A stretch of DNA of 29,078 bases from Magnetominusculus dajiuhuensis (GTDB lineage: Bacteria > Nitrospirota > Thermodesulfovibrionia > Thermodesulfovibrionales > Magnetobacteriaceae): NCBI RefSeq assembly GCF_046044395.1, contig NZ_JBJUSG010000032.1, positions 1 through 29,078 on the forward strand, written 5' to 3'. Below are positions 1 through 8,243 of the stretch, piece after piece. Position 1 is the first letter of the stretch, and each line of letters begins with the position of its first letter. The position numbers and the translations under genes were made by a program. Below the pieces are notes generated by a model, which did not search any database, was not told the DNA's origin, and was given only the letters and a program-made list of their open reading frames with translations.

Positions 1-2
1 AT

Positions 3-221
3 TATGACATCTGCTACCCCCACTGTAAAGATGGGGTTTTCTTGACGCTTACGAAGATTTTGGGGATAAGGACAGACTTTAGAAAAGCCGGGGAGAGTTC
101 AGGTGCTGTTGTTAATGCTATGATAGAATGCTCTTGTGACGTCATAGTGGATTCTGTAGAGAAGATGGTTAAGGTGCTGGATGGTTGGCTTGGCTGCGTT
201 GGTGAGGGGAGATGGGGTTGA
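3..221 (+). CDS. 3' end of an unidentified protein (partial)
   Basis: The third frame is open from the window edge to a TGA at 219-221, giving about 72 residues that start upstream of the window. The product has mixed polar and hydrophobic composition and five cysteines (near residues 4, 8, 45, 47 and 67 of the visible part), with a plausible helical stretch around VNAMIECSCDVIVDSVEKM. I do not recognise the family. An open frame of this length can occur by chance. It is listed because it runs off the window and the composition looks protein-like. It lies 3' of tRNA-Ser, where integrated elements often end, but no integrase is visible. Confidence 0.4.
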   Translation, partial: YDICYPHCKDGVFLTLTKILGIRTDFRKAGESSGAVVNAMIECSCDVIVDSVEKMVKVLDGWLGCVGEGRWG

Positions 222-257
222 TATGACCGCGAAAAGCCATTTTTTAACTAATGGCTT

Positions 258-282
258 AGTTAGGTATAAAAAATACCTAACT
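258..282. repeat. Perfect 10-bp hairpin in the spacer 3' of tRNA-Ser
   Basis: AGTTAGGTAT (258-267) is followed by five A and by its exact reverse complement (273-282). A second, smaller inverted repeat, GCCATT/AATGGC, lies beside it at 236-241 and 250-255. There is no clear U-tract on either side, so a classical intrinsic terminator is not certain, although the position fits transcript ending for the partial gene on plus or the tRNA on minus. The rest of 222-425 shows no gene. Confidence 0.5.
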
Positions 283-354
283 GGGCTGATAGTCAATCAT
301 TTTTCGCTTCTCAATCCAAAATTGCATGTATGTCACCGATGCCCTAAATAAAAG

Positions 355-376
355 CTGGTGACGGTCTGGTGACGGT
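355..376. repeat. 11-bp perfect tandem duplication near the tRNA-Ser 3' end
   Basis: The unit CTGGTGACGGT occurs twice without a gap (355-365 and 366-376), about 50 bp beyond the tRNA 3' end. It could be a small duplication or part of a former attachment region. The sequence does not decide between these. Confidence 0.5.
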
Positions 377-425
377 ATTTTTGAGGGGTTCGGCTACGTA
401 AGTTATTAATCTATCAGAATATTAA

Positions 426-515
426 TGGCGGAGGGGGTGGGATTCGAACCCACGGTAGAGTTACCCCTACAACGATTTTCAAGACCGTCGCCTTCAACCG
501 CTCAGCCACCCCTCC
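426..515 (-). tRNA. tRNA-Ser (anticodon UGA)
   Basis: The minus strand folds as a class II tRNA of 90 nt. The acceptor GGAGGGG pairs with CCCCTCC, followed by discriminator G and an encoded CCA. There is a D-arm with AGCGGTTGAAGGC, an anticodon stem ACGGT/ATCGT with loop CTTGAAA (anticodon TGA, plus-strand 479-481), a long variable arm typical of tRNA-Ser, and a T-arm with GGTTCGAATCC. It lies 74 bp downstream of the gspD stop on the same strand. tRNA-Ser genes are frequent integration targets, but no integrase is seen here. Confidence 0.97.
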
Positions 516-589
516 GCAGAGAGCCGCCACTGCCTAAGCTCAACTATAACATATTTATACTTTATATCGGAATAGCGTGGCCAAAAAAA

Positions 590-3169
590 TCAAAAGAGCG
601 GAGCTGGTTCTGTCGCACCTTCAGGGCGTTTGTTTTCTTTTTTATCAGGGTCATCGGCAGGGGGGCTGGGGTTGCCGTATTTTTGGGATTTGGAGCCAGG
701 TATCAAGCCGGTCTTGTCTTTTGAGAGCGCCTGTTTCAGGCCAATAAGTTTTTCTTTGAACTCCTCTGTCATCCTTGCCGCGTCGGCAATGTTTTTCACC
801 ACATGGGGAGTAATTATTATCAGAAGCTCCGTCCTGGTGTGAGACTTGTCCTGAACCCCGAAAAGGCCGCCTATGATTGGAATCTTGCTCAGAAACGGGA
901 TACCATTGTTAGAGTCACTGACTTTATCCTGTATCAACCCTCCGATTGCAATGCTTGCCCCATCGTGCACAACGAGGTTGGTGGATACGCTTCTGACGTC
1001 AATCGTAGGGGAATTGACGCCTTGCGTTGTCAAATTCGGGTCTACGGTTGAGACCTCCTGAGATACGTCAAGCTTTACGAGGCCGCTGTCGTTTATTTGC
1101 GGCTTTACTGTCAAAATTACTCCGGTATCCTGATATTGATACTGGTTCTGGATGGTTGTAGTGCCTGATACATTGGCGGTAGATGTAACTATCGGGACTT
1201 TTTGACCCACCTGAATTTTTGCCTCGTTATTATCGGATACAAGGATGGTGGGGTTTGAAAGGACACTGACGTTGGTTTCGGTCGAAAGGGCCTGAACCAG
1301 GGCTGACAGGAATCCCGCGCCATTGAAAACCGCGTATGACAATCCCGATGTGGTCGAAAACAACTGACTGGAAAGGCCGATAACCGCGCTGCCAGTATTA
1401 GCGCTGCCGCCAGATTCCAACATAGCCGCGCCGGTGTATGTGTGATTTTTTACAGTTATGTTGTTGGTCAAAAACCACTCAACGCCATATTTCATTTCGT
1501 TGTTCAGGGTAATCTCAATTATAAGGGACTCTATCAGCACCTGTCTGGGAACAGAGTCAAGCTTCTTTATAAGCTCTTCTATGTATAGATAGTCTTTAGG
1601 CAAGGCCAGGATAATAATAGAGTTGAGTTTGTCGTCGTAATAGAGCTTCGTCTCTGAGGAAACAAGAATAGAATTCGTTGCGCTTATGGCGTTGGCGGTA
1701 CCCGTGCCCGTGGATGATGACGATTTTTTCGAGTCCTTCGTGCTGTCTGTCTTTGTCGTTGATGAAGTGGATGAATTTGATGTCAATGATGATAATGATG
1801 ACAACGCTGACGTCCCTGTTGTCCCTGTCGTCCCCGTAGATTTTGTGGCGGAGGAAGCTGGATTCGATGACTTATCCTGTGAGGTCTTGGAAGTCCCTGA
1901 TTCCGAGAATACCTGCGAGAGTATTGACATAATATGGTCAGCCTGGCTGTTTTGCAGTGGATACACGTAGATTCTTGGTTTAGCGCCTTCAAATACGTTA
2001 TCTATGATGTCCACCCACTTTTTAAAATGTTTGAGGTACTGTTCGTCAGGGGCTACTACTAAGATGGCGTTTAATTTTTCGATTGGCAGATATTTCATCT
2101 TCAGGCTGTCTTTAGTCGTAGCGGTGAAAAGCGGGAAGGTGTTCTTAAGGTCATCAATGACGTCTTTGATACTGAGATTTTTAAATACGAATAATTCCAC
2201 CTTCATATCCTTAAACGCGTCGTCGTCGAAGATGTTGACAATTTGCAGGAGCCTCTGAATGTTTTCATCTGTGTCCGATATTATGATGCAGTTCTTGCCC
2301 GGTACCTCTTTAATGACAGCACCCGTTGATAGAAAAGGCGTAAGGATTTCCACCATATCCTTGGATCCCATAAAATTCAGAGGCACTATCTGAATCACCG
2401 AAAAACCTCTGACCTGCGAAGTCTTCGTGTCCTTTCCATACTTGACCCCCGTCGGTTCTTTGCTGATATCGGCAAGGGGGATTATCCTGTAGAGGCCATG
2501 CTCCTCTATAATGCTGACACCATTCAGCCTGAAAATAGTTGACATAATGGGCAGTACATCGCTGTTAGAGACCGGCTTTACGGTCTTAAAGGTAATCCTG
2601 CCCTTAACGCGCGCGTCAATCAGATAGTTCACCTTCAGGATTTCTCCAAAAATCGTGTGTGCTATCTCAAATATATCGGCGTCGTCGAAGGCAAGGCTGA
2701 CGTTGTTAGGGCCGGATTGCTGAACCATAGGCGCTGATGCCGCAGAAGAGGACGAGTGGGCCGACGCTGGTGTAGTTGGAGGAGGAAGTGGCGGAGCCGG
2801 TGTGGCCAGGGCCTTAGGAGACGGAGATTGAGTCGGCATGATTGCGGTTTGAGGGGAAAGCGGCGGTGTCGGCGCGGTTTGAGTCGCCGTTTGATTATCC
2901 TGCGACAGCGGCGAAATATTCTGGCTTGGCCCTACGGGTGCCCCGCCCTTAGCCGGCGGTGCCAACAGTGTCGTGATGTTATCGCCCCCCAATGGCATCA
3001 GAGCACCCTGCGGCGCGACCTGAGTTGCCGACGGCATGTTAGATGGCGACTGTTTTTGTCCCTGGGGCTGCGGGTCCTGCCCCCGTGCCGGAGAAAGAAA
3101 CAACAGTACCACGGCTGCCGTTATTAATGCCGTTGCCAAACATATATCGCATTGCCGGTTTTTTTTCAT
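590..3169 (-). CDS. gspD: Outer-membrane secretin, type II secretion GspD-like
   Basis: The 859-residue protein forms the outer-membrane channel of a type II secretion or related pilus system. Residues 1-30 are a signal peptide (MKKNRQ, then a hydrophobic run to SPARG). Residues 31-155 are a Pro/Gln/Ser-rich linker. About 155-240 is an N0/STN-like domain, and 255-425 holds N1-N3-type repeats. The secretin domain starts near 540 (VPRQVLIESLIIEI), with VGQKVPIVT at 654-662, GASIAIGGLI near 737-746 and PIIGGLFG near 764-771, and ends about residue 792. The C-terminal tail is charged and Pro-rich. A Ser/Thr-rich, Lys-dotted insertion (about 424-500) sits in the last N domain. No other gsp gene is adjacent, so the partner genes must lie elsewhere. 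There is no strong Shine-Dalgarno; the start is chosen because it begins the signal peptide. Confidence 0.93.
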   Translation of the reverse strand: MKKNRQCDICLATALITAAVVLLFLSPARGQDPQPQGQKQSPSNMPSATQVAPQGALMPLGGDNITTLLAPPAKGGAPVGPSQNISPLSQDNQTATQTAPTPPLSPQTAIMPTQSPSPKALATPAPPLPPPTTPASAHSSSSAASAPMVQQSGPNNVSLAFDDADIFEIAHTIFGEILKVNYLIDARVKGRITFKTVKPVSNSDVLPIMSTIFRLNGVSIIEEHGLYRIIPLADISKEPTGVKYGKDTKTSQVRGFSVIQIVPLNFMGSKDMVEILTPFLSTGAVIKEVPGKNCIIISDTDENIQRLLQIVNIFDDDAFKDMKVELFVFKNLSIKDVIDDLKNTFPLFTATTKDSLKMKYLPIEKLNAILVVAPDEQYLKHFKKWVDIIDNVFEGAKPRIYVYPLQNSQADHIMSILSQVFSESGTSKTSQDKSSNPASSATKSTGTTGTTGTSALSSLSSLTSNSSTSSTTKTDSTKDSKKSSSSTGTGTANAISATNSILVSSETKLYYDDKLNSIIILALPKDYLYIEELIKKLDSVPRQVLIESLIIEITLNNEMKYGVEWFLTNNITVKNHTYTGAAMLESGGSANTGSAVIGLSSQLFSTTSGLSYAVFNGAGFLSALVQALSTETNVSVLSNPTILVSDNNEAKIQVGQKVPIVTSTANVSGTTTIQNQYQYQDTGVILTVKPQINDSGLVKLDVSQEVSTVDPNLTTQGVNSPTIDVRSVSTNLVVHDGASIAIGGLIQDKVSDSNNGIPFLSKIPIIGGLFGVQDKSHTRTELLIIITPHVVKNIADAARMTEEFKEKLIGLKQALSKDKTGLIPGSKSQKYGNPSPPADDPDKKENKRPEGATEPAPLF

Positions 3170-3185
3170 AGTTGCCGAATGCTAT

Positions 3186-3215
3186 AAGATACACTTAACT
3201 TAATGTAATTATCAA
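3186..3215 (-). promoter_or_regulatory. Candidate sigma-70 promoter for gspD
   Basis: On the minus strand TTGATA (3215-3210) is followed after 18 nt by TATCTT (3191-3186). Transcription would start near 3179, leaving a leader of about 10 nt before the ATG at 3169. The -35 match is good and the -10 is four of six. Confidence 0.4.
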
Positions 3216-3496
3216 GGGGGGGCGGTAAAAACATGTCAAGCCAAACAAAAAATGGCCTGATAATTACCAAAGCAGAAACGGAGTATCCGGTCAAAGGCCA
3301 CCGTCGGTGTGCAATTGCAAGTGCGTGGCTATTGTTTTATTTTCCGAATTTTTGTTATGTTTTAACTGTGATGCCGATTCTGAATCAGCATGAGTTGCCG
3401 TGGCGGTTTGCGGCTGTTGTCGGCGGCTAAAACAACGGCGGGGGTTCAGCCGCGGGAAGTATCTGTAAAATAAGGACTATCAGGAGGGATTCAGGT
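3216..3496. other. Intergenic stretch upstream of the ThrC/MoaD operon
   Basis: This is the divergent spacer between gspD and the thrC-like gene. It contains a possible 65-codon frame (3233-3430, plus) preceded by a G-rich run. Its product is not recognisable and I regard it as probably not real. A small palindrome, GATTCTGAATC, lies near 3376-3386. An AGGAGGG Shine-Dalgarno for the next gene is at 3482-3488. No riboswitch fold or clear promoter for the operon was recognised by eye. Confidence 0.4.
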
Positions 3497-4729
3497 ATGG
3501 GTTTTGTTGAGGGTTTGAAGTGCCGTGAATGTGGTCGGGAGTATCAGATAGACCCGATTTATGTGTGCGAGTTCTGCTTTGGCCCGCTTGAGGCCGTTTA
3601 TGATTATAAAAAAATAAAAAAATCTCTTAACCGAAAGAAAATCCTTCAGCGTGATAAAAATCTCTGGCGCTACAAAGAACTCCTCCCAATAGACGGCGAA
3701 CCGCAGGTTGGGCTTAACTCAGGGTTTACCCCATTGGTCGAGACGAAAAACCTTGCGCGGGAATTGGGCGTAAAGACGCTCTACGTAAAGGATGACACGG
3801 TTGTGCATCCCACGCTTTCATTCAAAGACAGGGTGGTGGCCGTTGCCCTTACCAAGGCAAAGGAGTTCGGATTCGACACGGTTGCCTGCGCCTCAACGGG
3901 CAATCTTGCCCACTCAGTCTCCGCCCATGGCGCGAAGGCTGGCCTTAAGAGATTTATTTTCATCCCTGCAACCCTTGAGGCAAGTAAGATAACCGCCGCC
4001 CTCATATACGAACCAAACCTCATAGCCGTTGACGGCAACTACGACGACGTCAACCGCCTGTGCAGCGAGATAGCCAATAAATACAAGTGGGCATTTGTAA
4101 ACATAAACATTCGCCCGTTTTATGCCGAAGGCTCAAAGACACTCGGCTTTGAGATCTGTGAGCAGTTGGGCTGGAACGCCCCTGACAATGTGGTAGTGCC
4201 GTGTGCAAGTGGGTCTCTCCTGACGAAGGTATGGAAGAGTTTTAAGGAGTTTTACGAGATTGGTGTTATAAAAAAGTTAGAAACAAAGGTCTTTGCCGCT
4301 CAGGCGCAGGGGTGTAATCCCATCGCGGCTGCGTTAAAAAACCACACCGACGTCATAAGGCCGATGAAGCCCAACACAATAGCGAAGTCCCTCGCAATAG
4401 GCAATCCAGCCGACGGGTATTATGCCGTCAAAGTAGTTCAGGAGACAGGGGGCTGCGGCGGGGAAGCCACAGACCATGAGATTATTGATGGTATAAAACT
4501 CCTTGCGAAGACTGAGGGGATATTCGCCGAGACTGCCGGAGGCGTTACCGTTGCGGTTACAAAAAAACTCATAGAAAATGGCTGTATAGGGAAGAACGAC
4601 ACCACCGTCATTTGTGTAACAGGCAACGGCCTGAAGACGCAGGAGGCCCTTTCCGGTCACATGCTGAAGGCGCACTATATACCGCCGAACATGGAATCTT
4701 TTGAAGAGGTTTTATCAAAATTAAAATAA
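3497..4729 (+). CDS. thrC: Threonine-synthase-like PLP enzyme with N-terminal zinc ribbon
   Basis: A 410-residue fold-type II PLP enzyme. Threonine synthase converts O-phosphohomoserine to threonine. Residues 9-27 carry a zinc-ribbon pattern (C9, C12, C24, C27). The PLP lysine is K110 in LSFKDR, and the substrate/PLP-phosphate loops include CASTGNLA (about 131-138) and the C-terminal VTGNGLK. Start: ATG with AGGAGGG eight bases upstream. It heads an operon with a sulfur carrier 19 bp downstream, a NIL-domain protein and a second threonine synthase. The pairing with a MoaD-like carrier raises an alternative job: a sulfur-transfer enzyme making homocysteine from O-phosphohomoserine. The family call is certain; which of the two paralogues makes threonine is not. 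Confidence 0.88.
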   Translation: MGFVEGLKCRECGREYQIDPIYVCEFCFGPLEAVYDYKKIKKSLNRKKILQRDKNLWRYKELLPIDGEPQVGLNSGFTPLVETKNLARELGVKTLYVKDDTVVHPTLSFKDRVVAVALTKAKEFGFDTVACASTGNLAHSVSAHGAKAGLKRFIFIPATLEASKITAALIYEPNLIAVDGNYDDVNRLCSEIANKYKWAFVNINIRPFYAEGSKTLGFEICEQLGWNAPDNVVVPCASGSLLTKVWKSFKEFYEIGVIKKLETKVFAAQAQGCNPIAAALKNHTDVIRPMKPNTIAKSLAIGNPADGYYAVKVVQETGGCGGEATDHEIIDGIKLLAKTEGIFAETAGGVTVAVTKKLIENGCIGKNDTTVICVTGNGLKTQEALSGHMLKAHYIPPNMESFEEVLSKLK

Positions 4730-4748
4730 TATCAACAGAGGAGGATGT

Positions 4749-5027
4749 ATGGCTGTAAAAGTGAGAATACCGACCCCATTACAGAAACTTACAGAAGGCA
4801 GGGAGGAGGTGGAGGCGGCCCCCGGGACAGTTATAGATATGGTAAAAGACCTTGACGGCCGTTACGCCGGCATTGCCGAGAGAATATCCGATGGCGGGAA
4901 GATCAGGCGTTTTGTAAATATCTACGTCAATGAAGAGGATGTCAGGTTTTTACAAGGGGAGTTGACACCGGTGAAGGATGGAGATATTGTGTCAATAGTG
5001 CCGGCAATCGCCGGTGGGAGCCAGTAA
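4749..5027 (+). CDS. MoaD/ThiS-family ubiquitin-like sulfur carrier
   Basis: The 92-residue beta-grasp protein begins MAVKVRIPTPLQKLT and ends DGDIVSIVPAIAGGSQ, the standard MoaD/CysO ending. In this family the diglycine tail is adenylated and converted to a thiocarboxylate that donates sulfur, for example to molybdopterin, cysteine (CysO/CysM) or homocysteine. Here the GG is followed by Ser-Gln, so the tail must be trimmed before activation, as known for carriers served by JAMM-type proteases. No such protease and no E1-like activating enzyme is in the window. An AGAGGAGG ribosome site lies just upstream. Its place between a threonine-synthase-like enzyme and a NIL protein argues for amino-acid sulfur transfer rather than molybdopterin synthesis. 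Confidence 0.88.
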   Translation: MAVKVRIPTPLQKLTEGREEVEAAPGTVIDMVKDLDGRYAGIAERISDGGKIRRFVNIYVNEEDVRFLQGELTPVKDGDIVSIVPAIAGGSQ

Positions 5028-5056
5028 CGCCCCAATGCCCGTAATGGAGGTTGTAT

Positions 5057-5293
5057 ATGAAAAAACGTATAAGGCTGACCTTTCCACAGGATTTGATAAA
5101 AGAGCCTGTGATTTACACGGTTGCCAGAAAGTATGATATTGTACCGAACATCCGCCGCGCGAGGGTGACAGAAAGCGTGGGCGAGATGATTTTAGAACTC
5201 GATGGGCAAGAGGATAATCTGAACCTGAGCATAGAGGCCCTTAGGGAGACAGGCGTTGAGGTGGAACTGGTCGAAGGCGACATAATTCAATAA
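5057..5293 (+). CDS. NIL-domain protein
   Basis: A small protein of 78 residues (MKKRIRLTFPQDLIKEPVIY...) matching the NIL domain: a short ferredoxin-like alpha/beta fold best known at the C-terminus of methionine-import ABC ATPases and in Fe-S proteins tied to homocysteine synthesis in anaerobes. It stands alone here, with no ferredoxin cysteines. The ATG at 5057 has GGAGG six bases upstream; an in-frame TTG at 5051 would overlap that spacing and is less likely. Co-transcription with the sulfur carrier and threonine-synthase-like genes suggests a binding or regulatory role in methionine/homocysteine sulfur metabolism. That role is inferred from context. Confidence 0.82.
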   Translation: MKKRIRLTFPQDLIKEPVIYTVARKYDIVPNIRRARVTESVGEMILELDGQEDNLNLSIEALRETGVEVELVEGDIIQ

Positions 5294-5324
5294 ATTCAGG
5301 CGGTACAACACTGCTGGAGGATAA

Positions 5325-6413
5325 ATGGCAAGGGATGAGCACCGATGTAGTGCGTGGCGTGGACTAATAGCCCATTACAGGGATTTCTTACATGTGGTTA
5401 CCGGGGCGACCCCGGTGATAACGCTCAACGAGGGCAATACGCCGTTAATAGCGGCAAGAAATCTAAGTAAGAAAATCGGGTTTAACGGCCAGATTTATTT
5501 TAAATTCGACGGACTGAATCCGACGGGTTCATTTAAAGACAGAGGGATGACTATGGCCATATCAAAGGCCGTGGAGGCGGGGGCGCGGGCTGTTATTTGC
5601 GCCTCTACGGGCAACACCTCGGCCTCGGCGGCCGCATATGCCGCCCGGGCGGGAATCAACTGCGTGGTTATCATCCCCGAAGGTAAAATTGCACTTGGTA
5701 AACTCGCCCAGGCCATTATACACGGCGCCTCGGTAATTCAGATAGAGGGTAATTTCGACGAGGCCCTCTCTATTGTGAAAAATATTGTCGGGCGCTATCC
5801 CATCACCCTTGTAAACTCAATAAATCCATTCAGAATAGAAGGCCAAAAGACGGCCGCCTTTGAGGTCTGCGACCAGTTGGGCACCTCCCCGCACTATCAC
5901 GCCCTGCCGGTTGGAAACGCTGGCAATATCACGGCATACTGGAAAGGTTACAGGCAGTACAAGGAGGCGGGAAGGATTGACGCCCTGCCAAAGATGATCG
6001 GGTTTCAGGCGGCAGGGGCTGCCCCCATAGTGCTTGGCAGGCCGGTAGAAAAACCAGAGACGATAGCCTCAGCCATAAGGATAGGCAATCCGGCGAGCTG
6101 GGGACTTGCCGTAGAGGCGCGCGACGCTTCCGGCGGCCTGATTGACGCGGTAACCGACGAAGAGATACTCTCTGCCTACTCCCTGATGGCCATGACAGAG
6201 GGCATCTTTTGTGAACCGGCCTCGGCGGCCTCAGTAGCCGGTGTGATTAAACTAAACGCCGCCGGATATTTCCCAAAGGACAGCACCGTAGTATGCACAC
6301 TGACCGGCGCTGGCCTCAAAGACCCGGACTCCGTGTTTAAAGTGACAAAAGAACCCCTTAAAGTGTGGTCAGACCTGAAAGCCGTCGAGCAGTATATAAA
6401 GAATCTGCTTTAG
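5325..6413 (+). CDS. thrC: Threonine synthase
   Basis: A 362-residue PLP enzyme of the short bacterial threonine-synthase type, without the zinc ribbon of its upstream paralogue. It has the N-terminal substrate motif EGNTPL (about 36-41), the PLP lysine K71 in GSFKDRG, the CASTGNTSASAAAYAAR loop (about 91-107), and VCTLTGAGLKD near the C-terminus. Length is close to Bacillus-type ThrC (about 350). The start ATG follows GGAGG by four bases, 31 bp after the NIL gene, so it belongs to the same operon. It is the better candidate for genuine threonine formation, leaving the upstream paralogue free for another reaction on O-phosphohomoserine. The downstream neighbour is convergent. Confidence 0.93.
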   Translation: MARDEHRCSAWRGLIAHYRDFLHVVTGATPVITLNEGNTPLIAARNLSKKIGFNGQIYFKFDGLNPTGSFKDRGMTMAISKAVEAGARAVICASTGNTSASAAAYAARAGINCVVIIPEGKIALGKLAQAIIHGASVIQIEGNFDEALSIVKNIVGRYPITLVNSINPFRIEGQKTAAFEVCDQLGTSPHYHALPVGNAGNITAYWKGYRQYKEAGRIDALPKMIGFQAAGAAPIVLGRPVEKPETIASAIRIGNPASWGLAVEARDASGGLIDAVTDEEILSAYSLMAMTEGIFCEPASAASVAGVIKLNAAGYFPKDSTVVCTLTGAGLKDPDSVFKVTKEPLKVWSDLKAVEQYIKNLL

Positions 6414-6438
6414 GGCGGATGTACTGACAAGAGACATC

Positions 6439-8226
6439 TCAGAAGTTATTGAGGTGATCAGTGTAGTATTTACGAATAGGTTGTGTTAGCTTATCTGCAA
6501 GAACGCTTATATTTGTCGAGGGGAACTCATTCTTTTGGGCTAATATTTCGTCTACGAGCGCGGTAATGAATTTTGTTGACATTCTTTCGATAACATTCCT
6601 AAAATGACTTGATATGAAAAAATTATTATGGGAATAGTCATCATCTATCTTACTCTCACAGTGAGTCGTCTCGCGCAAAATAGATATTCCAAGATTATGA
6701 ATATCATTCAAGAATTCATCGTTCAGTAATAGCTCACCATCCTTTTTAATATTTGGATAAATTTTACCCAAAATATATACAAGCGGCAATTCTGCGTGAA
6801 GTAAAAATGCGTCTCCGTTTTTCCATTGTTCCCAATGAATAATTGCCTGCTTCTCGATAAATGTCAGTAGGTTAAAACTTATTAAAAGTTGTTTCGGAAG
6901 TTCCTTATTTTCTTCGACAAACATTTTATCAAAATATTTTTCAAATATTATACTGCTACTATGCATTGCCTCGTGAGGCATATCTTTATATAAAGAGATA
7001 TATGCCTGAAAGATACGCTCGTTATTTGCAATCTTAGTTTCATCAATGTTTTTACCTGTATATTCTTTTCGATGTGTTTCGTAATAGAAGCCTTTTTCAA
7101 GAAAATATTGTTTAACTAACAGCTGGACAGGGTGGTTTGCCTTTAGATCGCTTTCAAATATCTGATTTTGGCTGTTTGTGCCTTCTGTAATCTTATCGAT
7201 CAACTCTTTACTGTCCGTCTCGTAAAGCCTCAACAATAGATACACATCCTGAAGCTGTTTATCGGGAAAGAGTTTTCTCTCATTATATAAATTGTATAAC
7301 GATTTTGTCGTTTGCGCGCCATTGATTATTTTCGGATTGGCAACTTCTATTATTTTATTGCCAAGTGCGTCGTCATTAAATGAAAATCTATCACATATTA
7401 TTGTAACACCGTTATTTAAAAACCAAAAATATTTAGAATCTTTAACAGAAGAAGCTGTTTCCCTAATTTTCCTGTTTATTCTATTAGTGCCGAGATAATA
7501 TCTTATATTCCTGCTTAGAATCTTATCATGGCCCGATGATAAATATATATTTATTAATTCCTCTGCCGATATAGTGGCAACCATTCCTCTGATGTCTCCA
7601 AGTTTTTTGTCGGTCGAGAGATATAGAATGTCTTTATAAGTGGTAATTTTGATTTTACTCTCTTTTTGCTTTGATTTATCTCTAACCTTTAATATGTCAC
7701 TGCCATCATAGAAAAAAACATAATAGTTGTCTTTTTCTTCCAGCATTTTAACACGATCTTTTTCTGACTCAGCCGGTTTGTGCGTATTTACCACAAAATA
7801 AATACGCACCTCATGCATTTTTAGTGTACTCTTGATTATATCTCTTATTTCTGCGATCCTTGTTTTCATTGTCTCAGACTCTCTTTTTGATTCCTTTCCC
7901 CGAAAAATTTCCTCAACCTTTGCAATAGTCAAATCAATTTCATTTTTTCCTATTCCGTATTTTTGATTTCTTCGATATTTTGACTGGAATATATTGATAA
8001 TTAAACTATCTTTCGTCTCATCAATATATATGGCATCAATGCCGCCGTCATCTCTGCCGTCGGTGTAAGATAAAACAGCTTCGTTCATAGATATGTCAAG
8101 CAGGGATGTCATCGCGAAGATCAAAAACGCATAGGAATCGTCTTTCTGCCTATTTTTGGGCAAGTTGCCTCTAATGTTATCTAAATGTGCCCCAATAAGG
8201 GTCTGATATATTGACTCTCTTGACAT
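6439..8226 (-). CDS. AIPR-family (abortive phage infection) protein with N-terminal nuclease-like domain
   Basis: The 595-residue protein resembles the AIPR family, named from abortive-infection phage resistance. N-terminal residues 55-85 carry a PD-(D/E)XK-type pattern: DDGGIDA (D60/D64) followed by IFQSKY (Q81, K83), as in Mrr-like endonucleases. The AIPR core shows FWFLNNGVTII (267-277), NPKIINGAQT (297-306) and TNSQNQI (350-356). The predicted action is cleavage of invading or host nucleic acid during phage attack; this is family inference. Start: ATG preceded by AGAGGTGG. The gene is clearly AT-richer than its neighbours and has its own promoter, which suggests horizontal gain. No partner gene is adjacent, so it may act alone. 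Confidence 0.85.
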   Translation of the reverse strand: MSRESIYQTLIGAHLDNIRGNLPKNRQKDDSYAFLIFAMTSLLDISMNEAVLSYTDGRDDGGIDAIYIDETKDSLIINIFQSKYRRNQKYGIGKNEIDLTIAKVEEIFRGKESKRESETMKTRIAEIRDIIKSTLKMHEVRIYFVVNTHKPAESEKDRVKMLEEKDNYYVFFYDGSDILKVRDKSKQKESKIKITTYKDILYLSTDKKLGDIRGMVATISAEELINIYLSSGHDKILSRNIRYYLGTNRINRKIRETASSVKDSKYFWFLNNGVTIICDRFSFNDDALGNKIIEVANPKIINGAQTTKSLYNLYNERKLFPDKQLQDVYLLLRLYETDSKELIDKITEGTNSQNQIFESDLKANHPVQLLVKQYFLEKGFYYETHRKEYTGKNIDETKIANNERIFQAYISLYKDMPHEAMHSSSIIFEKYFDKMFVEENKELPKQLLISFNLLTFIEKQAIIHWEQWKNGDAFLLHAELPLVYILGKIYPNIKKDGELLLNDEFLNDIHNLGISILRETTHCESKIDDDYSHNNFFISSHFRNVIERMSTKFITALVDEILAQKNEFPSTNISVLADKLTQPIRKYYTDHLNNF

Positions 8227-8243
8227 CCACCACCTCTTATGCC

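Noticed and set aside
258..282. Considered as an intrinsic terminator
   Set aside because: The stem is perfect but no T-tract follows on either strand.
425..724. Open frame crossing tRNA-Ser
   Set aside because: It translates the antisense of the tRNA and the 3' end of gspD.
1686..1970. Acidic, valine-rich open frame inside gspD
   Set aside because: It is the antisense shadow of the Ser/Thr-rich insertion codons.
3233..3430. 65-codon frame with a G-rich upstream run
   Set aside because: No recognisable domain and atypical composition. The spacer is more likely regulatory, although a small gene cannot be excluded.
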